NCBI GenBank assembly: GCA_028285495.1
Contig: JANQPB010000029.1
Span: 124,001 to 188,000 of the forward strand
DNA from: Acidimicrobiales bacterium
Lineage (GTDB): Bacteria > Actinomycetota > Acidimicrobiia > Acidimicrobiales > SZUA-35
Length of the DNA: 64,000 bases
Direction: 5' to 3'
The first letter of the stretch is position 1, and every line of letters begins with the position of its first letter. Positions 16,976 through 24,973 of this stretch are shown here, piece after piece. The notes under the pieces are model-generated. The model did not search any database. It was not told where the DNA came from and saw nothing but the letters and a program-made list of their open reading frames with translations. The position numbers and the translations under genes were made by a program.

Positions 16976-17523
16976 CGGAGGATCTCCTGCAAGTGATGGC
17001 GGGCGCGCTTGAGACGGGTCTTGACCGTCCCCTGGGGGATGTCGAGGATCCGGGCCGCCTCCCGGGTGCTCAGGCCGTCGATGGCGGTGGCGATCAGCAC
17101 GGCCCGGAGGTCGGGGTCGATGGTGCGGAGGGCGGGGCCGAGGGCCCCGTGTGCTCCGTTGTCGACCAGGTCGTCCTCGAAGGTCATCGCCCGGTCGTAG
17201 TGGTCGAGGGTCGACGCCGGCACCGGGGTCGGTCGGCGCTTTCGGAGCTGATCGATGAGCCGGCGAACGGCGATGCCCCACAGCCACGCCCCGACCTGGC
17301 CGTCGCCCCGGAACTTGCCGGCCGAGCGCCAGACGGCGACGAACGTGTCCTGGAGGGCGAGGTCGGCGATGTCCGGGTCGCCACAGCGGCTCTCCAACCG
17401 CGCCGTCATCCAGACCACGTGCCGGCGGTACAGCTGCTCGAGCGCGCTGCGATCGCCGCGGGCGATCCGGGCCAGCAGGGCCCGGTCCTCGCCGTCGTCG
17501 CCGGGGTCCGGAGGTCGGTTCAT
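16972..17523 (-). CDS. ECF RNA polymerase sigma factor (sigma-70 family)
   Basis: 183 residues. Region 2 is clear (ALLARIARGDRSALEQLYRR, DIADLALQDTFVAVWRSAGKFRG, GAWLWGIAVRRLIDQLRKRR), and region 4 holds LRAVLIATAIDGLSTREAAR followed by ILDIPQGTVKTRLKRARHHL. The length and motifs are normal for group 4 sigma factors. The ATG at 17523 is preferred over two GTG codons immediately before it; an AGGGTGG lies upstream. It is the first gene of a three-gene coupled unit with a membrane protein and an ABC ATPase and has no recognisable anti-sigma gene next to it. Confidence 0.9.
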   Translation of the reverse strand: MNRPPDPGDDGEDRALLARIARGDRSALEQLYRRHVVWMTARLESRCGDPDIADLALQDTFVAVWRSAGKFRGDGQVGAWLWGIAVRRLIDQLRKRRPTPVPASTLDHYDRAMTFEDDLVDNGAHGALGPALRTIDPDLRAVLIATAIDGLSTREAARILDIPQGTVKTRLKRARHHLQEILR

Positions 17524-17581
17524 CACCACCCTGTCGTGTCGAGCGCGCCGAGCGGTTCACCGGCGCCCGTCGATCGGGCCG

Positions 17582-17587
17582 ATCCTA
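17582..17587 (-). promoter_or_regulatory. Possible -10 element TAGGAT upstream of the sigma-ABC operon
   Basis: TAGGAT on the minus strand lies 58 nt before the sigma factor ATG, giving a leadered transcript with the AGGGTGG ribosome site. Weak, single-motif evidence. Confidence 0.3.
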
Positions 17588-17660
17588 CGAGGACCGCGGG
17601 TGAGAGCGGTCGGCTCGACCCGCCGTGAACCGCTTGGCGGCGTCGCGGCGACAGGGGGGC

Positions 17661-18971
17661 ATGCAGACGGCGATCCGAACCTCCTGGCCGACACCGCCCC
17701 CGCCGGCGGCCCCCCGACCGGCGGCGCCATCCCCGCCGCCCCCGTCGTCCGAGCCCGCCGCCCGCCGTCGCTGGCCGGTCCGCGGTCGCCGCCTGGCGGC
17801 CGCCGCCGCTGCGGCCATCATCATCGCCGCCTCCCTGGCCTTCGACCGGGAGCCGCTCGCCGCCGTCGCCATCCTCTTCGTCCTCGTCGTCCCGTTCGAG
17901 AAGCTGTTCCCCCGCCACCGCCAACCCATCCGGCGGCCGCTGCTCGGCACCGACCTGGCCCACGCCCTCGTCTCGCCACTGATGACGGTCGTCGGCGTCG
18001 CCGTCGCGGTCGTCGTCGGCGCCCTCAGCCTGGCCTGGCTCCCCGGCCTCGCCCTGCGGCCGCTGGTGTCGATGGTGCCACCGCCGCTCATGCCGTTCCT
18101 CGGTGTGGCCCTGTTCGACCTCGCCATCTACTGGACCCACCGCTGGTACCACGAGGTGCCGTTCCTGTGGCGGTTCCACTCGATCCACCACTCGACCGAG
18201 CACCTCGACTGGATCAGCGGGCTCCGCTCCCACCCCTTCGACGGCACGCTGATCGCTCCGCCGTTCTTCTTCCTGGTCGCCGCCGGCTTCAGCCCCGAGT
18301 TCACCGGCGCCCTGGCCGTCGTGCAGGTCGTGCTCGGCATCTTCCTGCACGCCAACGTCCGGTTCCGGCTCCGCTGGCTCCACAAGCTGGTGATCACCCC
18401 CGAGTTCCACCACTGGCACCACGCCAACGAGCCCGTGGCGATCCACTCGAACTACTCGGTCTTCCTGCCGGCGTGGGACCTGCTGTTCGGGACCTACTTC
18501 ATGCCGGACGATCGGCGGCCCACCGTCTACGGGGTCAACGAGCCGATCCCCGACACGCTCGTCGGCCAGCTGTGGCATCCGCTGCGGGGCATGGGCAACC
18601 CGCTGCGGATCGTCCGCCACCCGATCCGCTCGACCCGGGCCCTGTTCCGGTTCGTCCGCCAGCTGCTTCGCGACATCCGCCGCTCGACCACCCGCCGCCG
18701 CAACGTCGTCCCGACCGTGTCGTTCGCCGTCGCCGCCGAGCCGCCGATCCCGGCGCCGCCCGTAGCGGCGGCGTCCGGGTGGGTCCCCGACCCGACCTGG
18801 CCGGCGCCGACCGTCGAGCAGCTGATCGCCCCGGCCCGGCCGGCGATGTGGGGGCCGACGGCCACCCGGCCGATGCCGCCGCCGATCGCCACCCGGCCGA
18901 TGCCACGGCCGGCCCCGCCCGGTCGGCGAGGACTGGCCGACCTCATGGGCTGGGACGACGACGGGCGCTGA
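17661..18971 (+). CDS. Sterol desaturase / fatty acid hydroxylase family membrane protein
   Basis: 436 residues from ATG 17661. The three histidine clusters that bind the di-iron site are visible: HRWYH, HSIHHS and HHWHHANEP, set between hydrophobic helices, so it is an integral membrane oxygenase of the FAH superfamily. Substrate could be a sterol, hopanoid, carotenoid or lipid. The N-terminal ~50 residues are Pro/Ala/Arg-rich and the C-terminal ~70 residues are Pro-rich with the repeat ATRPMP; both are extra to the family core. A GTG at 17625 in the same frame is an alternative start; ATG 17661 has a G-rich stretch directly before it. It is divergent from the sigma factor operon. Confidence 0.85.
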   Translation: MQTAIRTSWPTPPPPAAPRPAAPSPPPPSSEPAARRRWPVRGRRLAAAAAAAIIIAASLAFDREPLAAVAILFVLVVPFEKLFPRHRQPIRRPLLGTDLAHALVSPLMTVVGVAVAVVVGALSLAWLPGLALRPLVSMVPPPLMPFLGVALFDLAIYWTHRWYHEVPFLWRFHSIHHSTEHLDWISGLRSHPFDGTLIAPPFFFLVAAGFSPEFTGALAVVQVVLGIFLHANVRFRLRWLHKLVITPEFHHWHHANEPVAIHSNYSVFLPAWDLLFGTYFMPDDRRPTVYGVNEPIPDTLVGQLWHPLRGMGNPLRIVRHPIRSTRALFRFVRQLLRDIRRSTTRRRNVVPTVSFAVAAEPPIPAPPVAAASGWVPDPTWPAPTVEQLIAPARPAMWGPTATRPMPPPIATRPMPRPAPPGRRGLADLMGWDDDGR

Positions 18972-18999
18972 GCGGTCGGGGGCGGAATCCGCCGACCGC
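18972..18999 (+). terminator. Strong hairpin after the sterol desaturase gene
   Basis: An 8-bp perfect stem GCGGTCGG/CCGACCGC (18972-18979 and 18992-18999) starts right after the stop codon. A competing inner hairpin GGCGG/CCGCC (18981-18993) is possible. Likely terminator without U-tract. Confidence 0.5.
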
Positions 19000-19016
19000 C
19001 CCCGGGCCGGGGATGC

Positions 19017-19022
19017 TAGGTT
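19017..19022 (+). promoter_or_regulatory. -10 element TAGGTT upstream of the ABC-F gene
   Basis: TAGGTT is followed 8 nt later by ATG-CTG-TGA (19031-19039), a two-codon reading frame placed as a leaderless start would be. The ABC-F start is 78 nt further on, leaving a leader of about 90 nt. Confidence 0.4.
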
Positions 19023-19117
19023 CGACGGCGATGCTGTGAACACGCGCCCTCGCCCGTCGACCACGACCGCCGTCGACCCGTCCGGGTCCGGTCGTGGCTC
19101 CCTCCCGGAGGTCCCGC

Positions 19118-20869
19118 GTGTCCACACCGCCCTCGTCGCCAGCCGGCCGGCCGTTCTCCCTCGCCGCCCGTGGGCTCACGATCCACCGGGCCGACCGCCC
19201 GGTGCTCGTCGATGTCGACGTCACCCTGACCGAGCGATCGAGGCTCGCCGTCGTCGGACCGAACGGCGTCGGCAAGTCGACGCTGCTGCGGGTCCTCGCC
19301 GGGCGGTTGGCGCCGGAGCGGGGCCGGCTCGACCCGGCCCCGCCGGACCTGACCGTCGGTCTGCTCGACCAGGAGCCGCTCGCCGCCCCGGGCCGGCGCT
19401 CGGCGGGATCGTCCGAGGCCGAAGCCGCCGCCGATGCCGAGGCCGCCACCGCCGGAACCGTGCGGGCCCTGGTCGCCGACCGGGTCGGGGTGACGGCGGC
19501 GGAACGGGCGCTGACCCGAGCGGCCGACGACCTCGCCGCCGGTCACCCGGAGGCGGCCGAGTCCTACGACCGCGCCCTCGAGCGCTACCTGGCCATCGGT
19601 GCCGCCGACCTCGAGGTCCGCCTCGACGAGGTGGCCGACCGCCTCGGTCTGGCCCGCCGGCTCCTCGACGCCGAGCCGGCGACCCTGTCGGGCGGTGAGG
19701 CCGAGCGGGTCGGCCTGGCCCAGGTCATGGTCAGCCGCTTCGACCTGACGCTGCTCGACGAGCCGACCAACAACCTCGACCTGGCCGGCCTCGACCTCCT
19801 GGAGCGGTGGGTGGTCGAGCACCCGGGCGGCCTGGTCATCGTCTCCCACGACCGGTCGTTTCTCGAGCGGACGGTGACCGAGGTGCTGGAGATCGACGGC
19901 CACCACCACACCGCGACGTCGTTCGCCGGGGGCTGGGAGGCGTACCGGCGCGAGCGGGAGCGGGCGGCGGCTCTGGCCAGGCGGCGCTACGACGACTACG
20001 TCGACGAGCGGGACCGGCTGAAGGCCAGGGCCCAGCAGCAGCGGGAGTGGGCCGACCGTGGGGTGAGCCGGGTCCGCAAGCGGCCGGCGGACAACGACAA
20101 GAACATCAAGGCGTTCCGCCTGGCCCAGACCGAGCGCCTGGCCGGCAAGGCCAGGGCGACCGAGCGGGCGATGGAGCGGCTCGACGTCGTCGACAAGCCC
20201 TGGGAGCCCTGGCGGCTGCAGCTCACGATCGAGCGGGCGCCCCGCTCGGCCACGGTCGTCGCCGCCCTCGACCGGGCGGTGTTCCGGCGGGGTGCGTTCC
20301 GGCTCGGTCCGATCGACCTGGAGCTGCGGTGGGCCGACCGGCTTGCCCTCGTCGGGCCGAACGGCAGCGGCAAGTCGACGCTGCTCGACGGCCTGCTCGG
20401 CCGCCTCGACCCGGTCGACGGCCGGGCCGCGCTCGGGCCCGGCGTGATCGTCGGCGAGTTGGCCCAGGACCGGGACGGTCTGAGCAACGCCGCCGGCCCG
20501 GCCGGTCGCGCCCCGTCGTTGGTGCAGGCGGTGCAGGACGCCACCGGCGACACGATCGCTGCGACCCGCTCGCTGCTGGCGAAGTTCGGGCTCGACGCCG
20601 AGGCCATCGGCCGTCGACCCGACTCGCTGTCGCCGGGCGAGCGGACCCGGGCCCAGCTGGCGCTGTTCCAGGCCAGAGGGGTGAATCTCCTGGTGCTGGA
20701 CGAGCCGACCAACCACCTCGACCTGGAGGCCATCGAGCAGCTCGAGCTCGCCCTCCAGACCTACGACGGGACGCTGATCGTCGTCTCCCACGATCGACGT
20801 TTCCTGGAGGCGGTCGAGCTGACGACCGCCCTCGACCTCGGAGGCGATCCGGGGGTGGAGCTACCGTGA
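19118..20869 (+). CDS. ABC-F family ATPase (ribosome-associated type)
   Basis: 583 residues with two ABC domains and no membrane segment. Walker A motifs are GPNGVGKST and GPNGSGKST; signatures are LSGGEAERV and LSPGERTRA; Walker B motifs are LLDEPTNNLD and VLDEPTNHLDLE. The charged linker between them (KARAQQQREWADRG and following) is the interdomain arm that reaches into the ribosome in ABC-F proteins. The family covers translation factors such as EttA and antibiotic target-protection proteins; sequence alone does not separate these. The GTG at 19118 is chosen because GGAGG lies 6 nt upstream (19107-19111). A leader with a two-codon frame precedes it. Confidence 0.9.
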   Translation: MSTPPSSPAGRPFSLAARGLTIHRADRPVLVDVDVTLTERSRLAVVGPNGVGKSTLLRVLAGRLAPERGRLDPAPPDLTVGLLDQEPLAAPGRRSAGSSEAEAAADAEAATAGTVRALVADRVGVTAAERALTRAADDLAAGHPEAAESYDRALERYLAIGAADLEVRLDEVADRLGLARRLLDAEPATLSGGEAERVGLAQVMVSRFDLTLLDEPTNNLDLAGLDLLERWVVEHPGGLVIVSHDRSFLERTVTEVLEIDGHHHTATSFAGGWEAYRRERERAAALARRRYDDYVDERDRLKARAQQQREWADRGVSRVRKRPADNDKNIKAFRLAQTERLAGKARATERAMERLDVVDKPWEPWRLQLTIERAPRSATVVAALDRAVFRRGAFRLGPIDLELRWADRLALVGPNGSGKSTLLDGLLGRLDPVDGRAALGPGVIVGELAQDRDGLSNAAGPAGRAPSLVQAVQDATGDTIAATRSLLAKFGLDAEAIGRRPDSLSPGERTRAQLALFQARGVNLLVLDEPTNHLDLEAIEQLELALQTYDGTLIVVSHDRRFLEAVELTTALDLGGDPGVELP

Positions 20870-20921
20870 CCCCGTCCAGACCGACCCCGCCGCGCCCGAG
20901 CCCCCGCCGATGGAGGACGTG

Positions 20922-22022
20922 ATGACCGACCGACTGGCCCCCGACTACACCGAGGCCCGGCGCCGCTTCCTCGCAGCGGCCGAGGTGGCCGGGGCCGCCG
21001 TCACCAGCCACCCGAACCCCGAGGCCGTCGGGCCGGACGGCGAGCAGCTGGCGGTCGACGTCGCCCGCATCGGTCCGGCCGACGCCCGCTCGGTCCTGGT
21101 CGTCGTGTCCGGCACCCACGGCGTCGAGGGCTTCGCCGGCTCCGCCCTCCAGACCCGGTGGCTGACCGGACCAACCGTCGAGGTCCGGCCCGGCCTCGCC
21201 CTGGTCTTCGTGCACGCCCTCAACCCCTACGGGTTCGCCTGGGTCAAGCGGACCAACGAGGACAACGTCGACCTCAACCGCAACTTCGTCGACTTCGCCG
21301 ACCCGCCGGCCAATCCCGACTACGCCGAACTGGCGCCGCTGCTGGTGCCCGATCGGTGGGACGAGGCCACCCGGCAGACCAGCACCGAGGCGCTGCTGGC
21401 CGAGGCCGGCCGGCGGGGCTTCGACGAGACGCAACGGATCATCAGCGGCGGGCAGTACGACCACCAGGTCGGCGTGTTCTACGGCGGCACGGCGCCGGTG
21501 TGGTCGCATCGGTGGTTGCGCGACCACGCGCCCGGGCTGGTCGGCCCGGCCGGACGGGTCGGCGTGATCGACCTCCACACCGGTCTCGGCCCCTGGGGCC
21601 ACGGTGAGCTGATCGTGACACCGGGCCGCGACCACCCGATCGCCGAGCGGGCCAGGCGGTGGTGGGGCGACGTCCGGTCGATGGTCGACGGCGACAGCGT
21701 CTCGGCCGAGCTGAGCGGCGACTGGCTGAACGTCGTCGAGGAGCTGTGGCCGGCGGCCGAGGTGACCGCCGTCTGCCTCGAGTACGGCACGGTCGACGAG
21801 GTGTCGGTGTTGCAGGCGCTGCGGGGCGAGGCGTGGCTGTTCGGTGAGAGCCGGCGGCTCGGCCACGAGCCCGGCCCCGGTGACGACGGCGAAGCCCCCG
21901 GCCCGGCGATCCGGGCCCAGGTCCGCGCCGCCTTCGCCGATGACGACCCCGCCTGGCTCGACGCCATCCGGCCCCGCTTCGACGAGGTGATGGTGGCGGC
22001 GATCGACCAGCTCGCCGGCTGA
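20922..22022 (+). CDS. DUF2817 protein, M14 zinc-carboxypeptidase-like
   Basis: 366 residues. GTHGVEGFAGSALQ holds the HxxE-type zinc motif of M14-like enzymes, VDLNRNF is the substrate-binding Asn-Arg segment, DLHTGLG supplies a third ligand and EYGTVDE near the C-terminus is a plausible catalytic glutamate. Proteins of this family are predicted zinc amidohydrolases or carboxypeptidases; substrates are mostly unknown. No signal peptide, so it is cytosolic. The ATG at 20922 has GGAGG 5 nt upstream; the earlier in-frame ATG at 20910 does not. It is followed 3 nt later by an MFS gene, likely one operon with the ABC-F gene before it. Confidence 0.85.
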   Translation: MTDRLAPDYTEARRRFLAAAEVAGAAVTSHPNPEAVGPDGEQLAVDVARIGPADARSVLVVVSGTHGVEGFAGSALQTRWLTGPTVEVRPGLALVFVHALNPYGFAWVKRTNEDNVDLNRNFVDFADPPANPDYAELAPLLVPDRWDEATRQTSTEALLAEAGRRGFDETQRIISGGQYDHQVGVFYGGTAPVWSHRWLRDHAPGLVGPAGRVGVIDLHTGLGPWGHGELIVTPGRDHPIAERARRWWGDVRSMVDGDSVSAELSGDWLNVVEELWPAAEVTAVCLEYGTVDEVSVLQALRGEAWLFGESRRLGHEPGPGDDGEAPGPAIRAQVRAAFADDDPAWLDAIRPRFDEVMVAAIDQLAG

Positions 22023-22025
22023 GCC

Positions 22026-23378
22026 ATGCCCGACCGCGACCTGTCCCGGCTCCGGCGGCGACTGCACGCCCTGTCCTTCGTCGACGAGTTCGGGCCGGTC
22101 TACGCCGTCTACACCCTCTGGTTCAACGACAATGGGCTCTCGGCCGGCGACGTCTCGGCCGTGTTCCTGATCTGGGCGGTCGTCGCCCTCGCCCTGGAGA
22201 TCCCGAGCGGCGCGCTCGCCGACCGGGTCGACCGGCGCCGGCTCCTGGCCGTCGCCTTTGCCATCCGGGCCGGCGGCATCTCGCTGTGGCTGCTCTGGCC
22301 GACCCTGCCGGGGGTGATCATCGGTGCCGTCGCCTGGGCGGTGCACGACGCGCTGGCCAGCGGTTCGTGGGAGGCGATGATCCACGACCAGCTGAGCGCG
22401 GTCGGCGCAGCCGAGCGCTACGGCCCCGTCATGGCCCGCATCGGCCAGTTCAGCCACCTCGGGGTGGCGGCCGGGACGCTCCTCGGTGCCGGCCTGCTCC
22501 GCCTGGACGTCGAACTGGTCGTGCTCGGGTGGTTGACCGTCGCCGCCCACGCCGGTTCCATCGGGCTCGTCGTGACGCTGCCGGCGGTCGCACCGATGGC
22601 CGAACCGGACGAGGCCGACCCGGTTGGGTCGTCGGCCGGCGACGTCCCGGCCGGCGGCGTCCCGGCCGGCGGGGGAGCGGTGGCGGGTGCCGCCCGGGCC
22701 GTCGGGCGCCCGACCGTCGAGCCGGTCGAGGCCGCCCAGCCGAGCTGGTGGTCGACCGTGCGAGGCGGCGTCGGCCAGGCTGCGGCGGAGCCCGCGGTCC
22801 TGCGCCTGGTCGTGCTCGGCGCGCTCCTGGAGGGATTGTGGCTGGTCGACGAGTACCTGCCGCTCGTCGCCCGGGCCCAGGGCGGCCCGGATGCCGCCGC
22901 CCCGATCCTGATCCTGATCGTGTGGCTGGGACTGCTGGCCGGTGGCGAGGTGGCCGCCCGACGACCCCACCTCGGCGGTCGAGTGGCCGGGATCGGGCTG
23001 GTCGTCGGCTCGGCGCTGATGGTCGGGGCCCTGGCCAGCGGCCGGGTGTTCGCGCTGGCGCTGGTCGCCGTCGGCTACGCCGCGCTCGAGATGACCCGGG
23101 TCGTGGCCGACGCCAGACTGCAGGAGCGGGCCAGGGGTGACGTGCGGGCCACGGTGGCCAGCGTCCGCGGCTTCGGCTCGTCGGCGATCAGCATGGTCGT
23201 GCTGGCCGTCATCGGGGCCATGGCCGACGGCGACGACCCGACGCCGGGGCTGTTCCTGCTGCTGGTGGCGATCGGCCTCGTCGGCCTGCTGGTGGTCCGG
23301 TGGCTACCCCGTCCCGCGGCGGGCGCTAGCGTCGTCGGCGATGGAGGCGCACCGGATGCGACCGCAGGCGACGGTTAA
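22026..23378 (+). CDS. MFS transporter
   Basis: 450 residues with about 12 helices. LEIPSGALADRVDRRRLLAVA is the loop 2-3 MFS signature. A long hydrophilic loop of roughly 50 residues rich in Gly, Pro and Val (about 198-250) separates the two halves. It lies in the inner membrane and could export a peptide-like or drug substrate, given the upstream peptidase-like gene (weak inference). It starts 3 nt after the peptidase stop. The stop TAA is inside a perfect 10-bp palindrome CGGTTAACCG (23372-23381). Confidence 0.87.
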   Translation: MPDRDLSRLRRRLHALSFVDEFGPVYAVYTLWFNDNGLSAGDVSAVFLIWAVVALALEIPSGALADRVDRRRLLAVAFAIRAGGISLWLLWPTLPGVIIGAVAWAVHDALASGSWEAMIHDQLSAVGAAERYGPVMARIGQFSHLGVAAGTLLGAGLLRLDVELVVLGWLTVAAHAGSIGLVVTLPAVAPMAEPDEADPVGSSAGDVPAGGVPAGGGAVAGAARAVGRPTVEPVEAAQPSWWSTVRGGVGQAAAEPAVLRLVVLGALLEGLWLVDEYLPLVARAQGGPDAAAPILILIVWLGLLAGGEVAARRPHLGGRVAGIGLVVGSALMVGALASGRVFALALVAVGYAALEMTRVVADARLQERARGDVRATVASVRGFGSSAISMVVLAVIGAMADGDDPTPGLFLLLVAIGLVGLLVVRWLPRPAAGASVVGDGGAPDATAGDG

Positions 23379-23407
23379 CCGGTCGTTTGCCCCCACCGCC
23401 GATCGTT

Positions 23408-23427
23408 GGTTCCAACCCATTGGAACC
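23408..23427 (+). promoter_or_regulatory. Perfect 8-bp inverted repeat GGTTCCAA-CCCA-TTGGAACC
   Basis: Eight-base arms with a 4-nt loop, 19 nt before the ATG of the following gene and just upstream of its GAGGAG ribosome site. It could be an operator or an RNA hairpin that ends MFS transcription or gates translation. The core TGGAAC/GTTCCA recurs in the repeat array near 53,300. Confidence 0.45.
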
Positions 23428-23446
23428 GAGCAGAGGAGTGTGAGCC

Positions 23447-23932
23447 ATGGGCACCATCAAGATCCTGGAAGAGCTGGAGAAGGCGTACGAGGACTATCCC
23501 CACGTCTACCTCGAGCTCGACCTCGTCGACGTCAGCTTCCCCGGCAGCGTGATCAACACCGACGAGGTCGTGTCGTACCGGATCCAGGCCATCAACCGGG
23601 GGCCGCTGGACATGAACGAGGTCGGCCTCCGGGTCACCGGCCTCAACGGCACCGAGGTCAAGTCGAACGGCGCCGCCGCCCAGTGGAGCAACTCCATCGA
23701 GATCTCCGGCGCCTGGTTCGGCAACGTCCCCGGGCACAACGGCAACAGCCCGGTGGTCAGCGGAGGCAGCCCGTTCCAGTTCCGGCCGACCGTGGCCTCG
23801 GCGACGGCCAGGGACCTGGTCAGGATCGAGGTGACCGGCTGGGACTCCGACGGCAGCCACCTGGAGATCGCCCACACCCGGGCCGACCCCGAGGCCAACG
23901 TCGTCTACCAGGCGGCCGTGAGCGCGGCCTGA
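23447..23932 (+). CDS. Hypothetical protein, predicted beta-rich
   Basis: 161 residues, not recognised. No signal peptide and no membrane segment. Alternating hydrophobic/polar residues such as VYLELDLVDVSF, SYRIQAINRGPLDMNEVGLRVTGL and LVRIEVTGWDSDGSHLEIAH suggest a beta-sandwich of the CARDB/DUF11-like kind, but this is only a pattern impression. The short acidic N-terminus ILEELEKAYEDYP looks helical. The start is well supported by GAGGAG (23432-23437) with suitable spacing. An inverted repeat lies directly upstream. Neighbours (MFS before, TmrB-like after) do not reveal a role. Confidence 0.75.
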   Translation: MGTIKILEELEKAYEDYPHVYLELDLVDVSFPGSVINTDEVVSYRIQAINRGPLDMNEVGLRVTGLNGTEVKSNGAAAQWSNSIEISGAWFGNVPGHNGNSPVVSGGSPFQFRPTVASATARDLVRIEVTGWDSDGSHLEIAHTRADPEANVVYQAAVSAA

Positions 23933-23987
23933 TGTCGACGACCGGGGCCGGCCGCCCGGCCGGGGCGGCGCCACCGGTGGCCTCGTC

Positions 23988-24539
23988 GTGATCGTCTGGA
24001 TCAACGGGACGTTCGGGGTCGGGAAGACGACGACGGCCGGGCTCGTCAACGAGCGGACCGGTTGGCGGCAGTTCGACCCCGAACACGTCGGCTACCTCCT
24101 CGCCGGCAACCTCCGCGATCTCGCCTTCGACGACTTCCAGGACCTGCCCCCGTGGCGGGTCCTGGTGCCGATCGTCGCCGACGAGATCCTCCGATTCGCC
24201 GGAGGGCCGGCGATGGTGGCGGTCCAGACGGTGCTCGACGAGGCCTACTGGGACGAGCTGGAAGCCGGGTTGTCGGCCAGGAACCGCTCCGTGTTCCACG
24301 TCGTGCTCGACGCCGACGAGGAAGCCCTGCGCCGGCGGATCGACGGCGACCGCAACGAGGCGCAGGCCCGGCAGTGGCGACTCGACCACCTACCGGCTTT
24401 CGTCGAGGCCCGATCGTGGCTCACCCGCTCGGCCGACCTCGTGATCGACACGACCGACCGATCGGCGGACGAGGTCGCTGGCCTGATCGTCGAGGCCGCC
24501 GGGCCCCTGCTCGACGAGCGGTCGTGCCCGGGGAGGTGA
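23988..24539 (+). CDS. TmrB-like P-loop ATP-binding protein
   Basis: 183 residues. The N-terminus IVWINGTFGVGKTTTAGLVNER is a P-loop (GTFGVGKT), and the order of motifs (FDPEHVGYLL, then DDFQDLPPWRVLV) follows Bacillus TmrB, a membrane-associated ATP-binding protein that gives tunicamycin resistance. Distant homologues in actinobacteria are annotated as AAA or kinase-like and may have other jobs, so resistance is not claimed. It starts at GTG 23988. Its stop overlaps the GTG start of a NUDIX gene (GTGA, 24536-24539), so the two proteins are made together. Confidence 0.78.
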   Translation: MIVWINGTFGVGKTTTAGLVNERTGWRQFDPEHVGYLLAGNLRDLAFDDFQDLPPWRVLVPIVADEILRFAGGPAMVAVQTVLDEAYWDELEAGLSARNRSVFHVVLDADEEALRRRIDGDRNEAQARQWRLDHLPAFVEARSWLTRSADLVIDTTDRSADEVAGLIVEAAGPLLDERSCPGR

Positions 24540-24949
24540 CGGTCCGGGACCCGGCGGACGCCCGCTGGCCCGTGTCGATCAAGGGCGTCGTTGTCGCCGA
24601 CGGCCACGTCCTGCTGCTGCTCAACGAGCGCGACGAGTGGGAGCTGCCCGGTGGGCGGCTCGAACCGGGCGAGACCCCGGAGGCCTGCGTCGAGCGGGAG
24701 ATCGACGAGGAGACCGGTCTGAGGGTGACCGCGGCCCGACTCGTCGACGCCTGGGTCTACCCGGTCCGGCCCGACCGCTCGGTCCTGATCGTCACCTACC
24801 GCTGCCAGGACCTCGACCTCGCCGACGGTCGGGTCCCGCCCCTGCGAACGAGCGGCGAGCATCGGGCGGCCAGGTGGGTGCCGCTCGACGCATGCCACAC
24901 CAACCCCATGCCGGCCGGCTACCTGCGGTCGATCCGGGCCAGCACCTGA
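24536..24949 (+). CDS. NUDIX hydrolase
   Basis: 137 residues. The NUDIX box is complete: GGRLEPGETPEACVEREI runs into DEETGL, giving the G-x5-E-x7-REx2EExGL pattern that binds the metal. These enzymes hydrolyse nucleoside diphosphates linked to another group, such as oxidised nucleotides or nucleotide sugars. The start is GTG 24536 inside the stop of the TmrB-like gene; another in-frame GTG lies about 12 codons later. It is coupled to the P-loop gene and converges on the channel gene. Substrate unknown. Confidence 0.87.
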   Translation: MTVRDPADARWPVSIKGVVVADGHVLLLLNERDEWELPGGRLEPGETPEACVEREIDEETGLRVTAARLVDAWVYPVRPDRSVLIVTYRCQDLDLADGRVPPLRTSGEHRAARWVPLDACHTNPMPAGYLRSIRAST

Positions 24950-24957
24950 GCGCCTCG

Positions 24958-24972
24958 GCCGGATCGACCGGC
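24958..24972. terminator. Small hairpin GCCGG/CCGGC between converging genes
   Basis: A 5-bp stem with a 5-nt ATCGA loop in the 24-nt gap between the NUDIX stop and the channel stop. Weak terminator candidate. Confidence 0.3.
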
Positions 24973-24973
24973 G

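Noticed and set aside
19036..19698. An open frame from GTG 19036 overlapping the ABC-F gene
   Set aside because: Most of it is an Arg/Pro-rich shadow in another frame of ABC-F. Only its position after the -10 is of note.
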